Below, piece by piece: positions 60,531 to 64,000 of a stretch of DNA of 64,000 bases. This DNA comes from Heterostelium album PN500 (taxonomy: Eukaryota; Evosea; Eumycetozoa; Acytosteliales; Acytosteliaceae), in assembly GCF_000004825.1 (NCBI RefSeq), contig NW_008805064.1, forward strand, positions 1,054,001-1,118,000, read 5' to 3'. A program made the translations under genes and the position numbers. The notes below the pieces were generated by a model. The model worked only from the letters and a program-made list of their open reading frames with translations. It was not told where the DNA came from and made no database searches. Within the stretch, counting starts at the first letter, position 1; each line of letters begins with the position of its first letter.

Positions 60531-61049
60531 TATAGTTTGATTGATCAAAAAGTCTATTCAAATCTCATCGGTTCATAATAATAATAAAAAAAAACACTCT
60601 ATTTAAATATCCAAATTTTGGTTGGCAAACAAACAATAAAACATGAATTGAAGCTTGAAGCTCCAAAAAAACAAAAACAAAAAAACAACATTGTTTCGTT
60701 TTCCATTATTAGTAACAGACTAATAAATAATTTCTTCGTTATCTACAAAAAAAAAAAAGACATAAAAATAAAATTTTTTATTAAAAGTTTTTTGGTGCAC
60801 GATGGGATGAGAATAGTGTTGGATTCGCGCATCAACTGTAAATAAAAGGAAAAAAACTGAAAAAGACCAAAAATGATTTTGATAAATTAATTTTGTGAAT
60901 CAGCAAAAAAAATTTTTGTTTTGTTTTTTTTCTTTGGTTTCAACTACACTTCCTTTGTCAACCAACAAATATATAACTTTATATATACATATATTTTCAA
61001 CGGCTGAAATTACAAACAACATCACAAGTAATCAACCTCAATACTGCCG

Positions 61050-61074
61050 TTAGAATTAGAATTAGAATTAGAAT
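61050..61074. repeat. (AGAATT)n short repeat
   Basis: There are four tandem hexamer units in intergenic DNA. Confidence 0.85.
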
Positions 61075-64000
61075 CTAATCAACGTTGTTGGTGTGAGTGT
61101 ACGTTATTTCAAATAACAATAACAGTAATAAATTAATAACCTTACTATAATAGGAAAAGGAATTGATTCAATTTCAAATCATCAACCAAATAGAAAACAA
61201 AAAAAAAAAATCAAAACAATAATATCCATCAACACATAAAATATCTAATAACTTACAGTAATAATAGTAAAACAACAGTATCAATAAATAATATATTAAT
61301 AATACTACTTTATTTAAATTAATTTTGTAAGAATAATCACAACATTCCTCTCTACATTTTGATATTTATAAATCTTTTCATATAATTTAAAAGCATCAAT
61401 TAACTCCCTTTAATTTCAATAACCACATTTTCCTACCACTTTACAAACCATAAAGTCCATTCCCAACTCACTAAAACAATTATTGTTATTCATGTTCATT
61501 CCTTCTTTACCTTTTTCTCTTTCATCTTATTTTACCAACTATACATTTATCAGTATAATCAAAATCTATAACCCTTTTAATCTCAAATATTATTGTTTTT
61601 TTCTTTTTTGGAATTGAGATAATATCAAACCTTGATGAAAGGATTGGTTTGTATCCATAATTTGTATCCACATTTTTATTTTATCAAATTTTCTTTAAAT
61701 GACCAACCGAGCTTATTCATTCGCCACACCCCAATAAACAGAATTCTTTATATCTTTGACAATCAAAGTAATTACTTTGATTTGATTTTAAATTTAGAGC
61801 TTTTATTTTGTTTGGCCCACCAACAAACAATAGAAACAACAGGTGGCCACAATTGTTGCTGTTGTTTATACAATTTTATTTTCAACTATTTTTTTTTTGT
61901 TTTTCTTTAAATTTCATAATAATCAACAATCGAACCACAAACCCAAACACATTCATTTCATTCACATTCAGAAAATAATTGTGCTCCTCGATCACTTAGA
62001 TCTCTCGTGTCAAGCAAATATAATCCAACAAAAAGGGGAGGTGATAGGGACCCACCACCATCACCACCGTGCAATCCAAACTTACTTTTTTTTTTTGTTT
62101 TTGTGTTATTTTTGTAATTTTTTTTGGTTTTTTTGTCACACTAACCAAACTTGTCGAACCATCCCCAAAATATTACCCCTTCTCGCGTTTCATCACATTT
62201 GTTGGTCATCGCTGCCAATCAATCTGGATTCGATTCATCACTCTTCTAAATAGAAGTTTGGCTTACCTAGTCAGTTTCTTTTGAGGAATCGCCTTTCCTC
62301 TGAAGACGCTTGCGATGCCACACCACCTGCCTTAAGATTGACTCGGTGGATGATGATAATAAAGTTGTTGATGGTGATGAGCAAGCAACTCAATATTACA
62401 TTTCATTTTTATATTATACCATATTCAATACAACCCACCACAACTTTCTTTCTTTCTTTTCATCAAAACAATACAAAAGCCTTTCTTCTTTTACCAAAAT
62501 CGTCTTAATAGTCACAAAAAAAAAATCTAAAAATACTGAAAAAAAAAAAAACAAACAAAAATTTCATCAAAAATTCATCTTTATTCATTCATTTGTTACT
62601 GTGTTGTTTAAATTAATATTAATATAAATATATTAACATACAGGCAGAGATATATTAAAAAAATAATAACTATAAAATCCTGATGATATAAAAAAAAAAA
62701 AAAAGTATTTATAAAATAATATACATTTCACAAGATAAGAAAAAAGATATATCTTGTCTTTTTGTTTTTCTTTTTCTTTTCAAATAATTTTATAAAATTT
62801 AAATATCTCTATTTTTTTAATTTTTTTTTGTGTGTGTTTTAATTTATTTATCTCATCAGAAAGAAGTAGTGGTAAATTATTATTTTTTTTTAATCAAAAA
62901 AATCAAATCATTCCAGAGTAGAGTAGTTTCACACACCACTCTTATTTTACTTTATCTTTTTATTTTATAAAAAAACCAAATTTGGGGGCAGTCATATAAT
63001 ATTATCAAACATCATCATTAAAATTGCTTTTTGTTTTTTTTTAAATTGTGAAAATTAAAATTTAATTTAAAGCAAAGAACACAACAACAACACAACAAGA
63101 ACACCAACAGTCGAGAAAAAGAGAGTTAACACACAGCAAAACACACAGTATAACTAACTGCAATTCTGTTGTTACACTTTTGTTTCTCAAAAACAATCAT
63201 TTGAAATCAGAATCAATAAAATCAATCTTGATTCAACAACAACAACAACAGCAACAATTTTTAGTAACAACAACAACCACAAAACATTAAATCTTTCTTA
63301 TCTTTTGTGGCTTGTAAGCCTTTTTGAACTAAATCACAAAACGACACAAAGAGATTGATTATTTAAATATTTCCACTACATCAATCAGTAAATCAAATCA
63401 ATCAGGAAAAGCAAAAATAATAAAAAATAAAAATTAATAATAATTTCCTAAAAAAAACACCTTCTACAATCTAACTACACTCCACAATCATACAAGATAA
63501 TCATTTCATCTCAAGTAGTAGCAGCAGTATCAGCTTCCAGCATCAGTATTATCAAACCAACTACAGTGACAGCGACAACAACAATATCCACTCACAATTA
63601 GATCAGCTTAATACCTACCATATTGTTGTTGTTTCCTTTTCTTTTTAAAATATTTATTATAAATTATTTGGTTTGATGTTTTATTTTGCTTTTCATCTTC
63701 AAGAAGTCATATTGTATTGTTGTTGTTGGAAACAGAACCAAACAGTGAACCTCCTTCATTCACCACAAACATCCATACATATTTAAATTTGCACTGTTTT
63801 TTTTTTAAAACAAACATTTTAATATTCATCAAATCAAACATTAGTTTCTGGAAGTTAGTTCATTTTATTATTTCTCAATATCCGAATTATTTTTATAATA
63901 ATTATTAGTTGTAATCTTTTTTTTTTTTTATAAAATCATATTCCTGTATTTATATTATTTATGTGCATCTATTAAATTTAATATATCTTGTATATTTACA

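Larger units (their letters stand above)
57955..64000. other. 6 kb stretch without a convincing gene
   Basis: This is upstream of ak1 and probably upstream of a plus-strand gene beyond the window. From about 61000 on, the plus strand is rich in CAA/ACA and T-poor in patches, as in long leaders or promoters here. Short exon-like pieces occur at about 58290-58355 and 62281-62400 on the minus strand and 63475-63648 on the plus strand, but no complete gene can be built. A hairpin cluster lies at 60430-60530, a palindrome pair at 59738-59759, and simple repeats at 59681 and 61050. Confidence 0.5.

Noticed and set aside
61632-62627. Several overlapping plus-strand frames rich in Phe, His and Ile
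   Set aside because: They start from T-rich sequence, have no domain or splice support and read through homopolymers.
1-64000. CRISPR arrays, bacterial operons, virus-like or LTR elements
   Set aside because: No regular spaced repeats, no operon-style gene packing, and no capsid, integrase, protease or long terminal repeats were recognised anywhere in the window.

Overview
The window looks like nuclear DNA of a dictyostelid social amoeba. It is very AT-rich outside exons, with homopolymer T/A runs and CAA/CAG and AAT repeats coding poly-Q and poly-N. Introns are short (about 60-110 bp), AT-rich and mostly GTAAGT/GTATGT...AG. The myosin II heavy chain (mhcA) is 2115 residues, almost the same as Dictyostelium discoideum, but clearly diverged in sequence, so I infer another dictyostelid species. 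All gene models here are my own splice reconstructions. Nearly all joints are fixed by reading frame and by family similarity.

Layout: a truncated N/Q-rich gene at the left edge (-); a 5'-truncated LINE fragment of the restriction-like-endonuclease class at about 613-1411 (-); a 2.7 kb gene-free stretch; npc1 (+, 4157-8407); prpf31 (-, 8516-10205); eny2 (+, 12740-13134); an ABCH-type ATPase (-, 13570-15304); mhcA (+, 17823-24348); a double L-type-lectin-like protein (-); tam41 (-); an ATP-grasp protein (-); a secreted mucin-like protein with four duplicated 357-bp exons (+, 29971-34462); zswim7/SWS1 (-); two unrecognised conserved-looking genes (+); an acylation-motif poly-Q protein (-); zw10 (+); vps26 (-); mitochondrial aspartyl-tRNA synthetase (-); a 52-codon gene (+); a GH25 lysozyme-like gene (-); cpsf4/CPSF30 (-); an NTF2-like gene (+); ak1, an ArfGAP/alpha-kinase fusion (-, 53963-57954); and a 6 kb stretch with no convincing gene at the right edge.

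Most genes are unrelated housekeeping functions packed 0.1-2.5 kb apart, alternating in strand. They cover membrane traffic (npc1, vps26, zw10), RNA processing (prpf31, cpsf4), chromatin/mRNA export (eny2), mitochondria (tam41, dars2), recombination (zswim7) and cell surface or defence (mucin-like, lectin, GH25). One link is notable: mhcA keeps all three threonines that alpha-kinases phosphorylate in D. discoideum myosin, and an alpha-kinase gene lies 30 kb away. That kinase carries an ArfGAP zinc finger whose arginine-finger loop is missing.

The most unusual items are the degenerate ArfGAP-kinase fusion, the exon-multiplied mucin gene, the RLE-type LINE fragment, a 185-nt strongly self-complementary element at 27771-27955, an inverted duplication between divergent genes at 29471-29806, clustered heat-shock-element-like sites around 52.4-53.0 kb, and hairpin clusters in intergenic DNA at 11.5 and 60.4 kb. 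I saw no tRNA, rRNA, CRISPR array or virus-like element.
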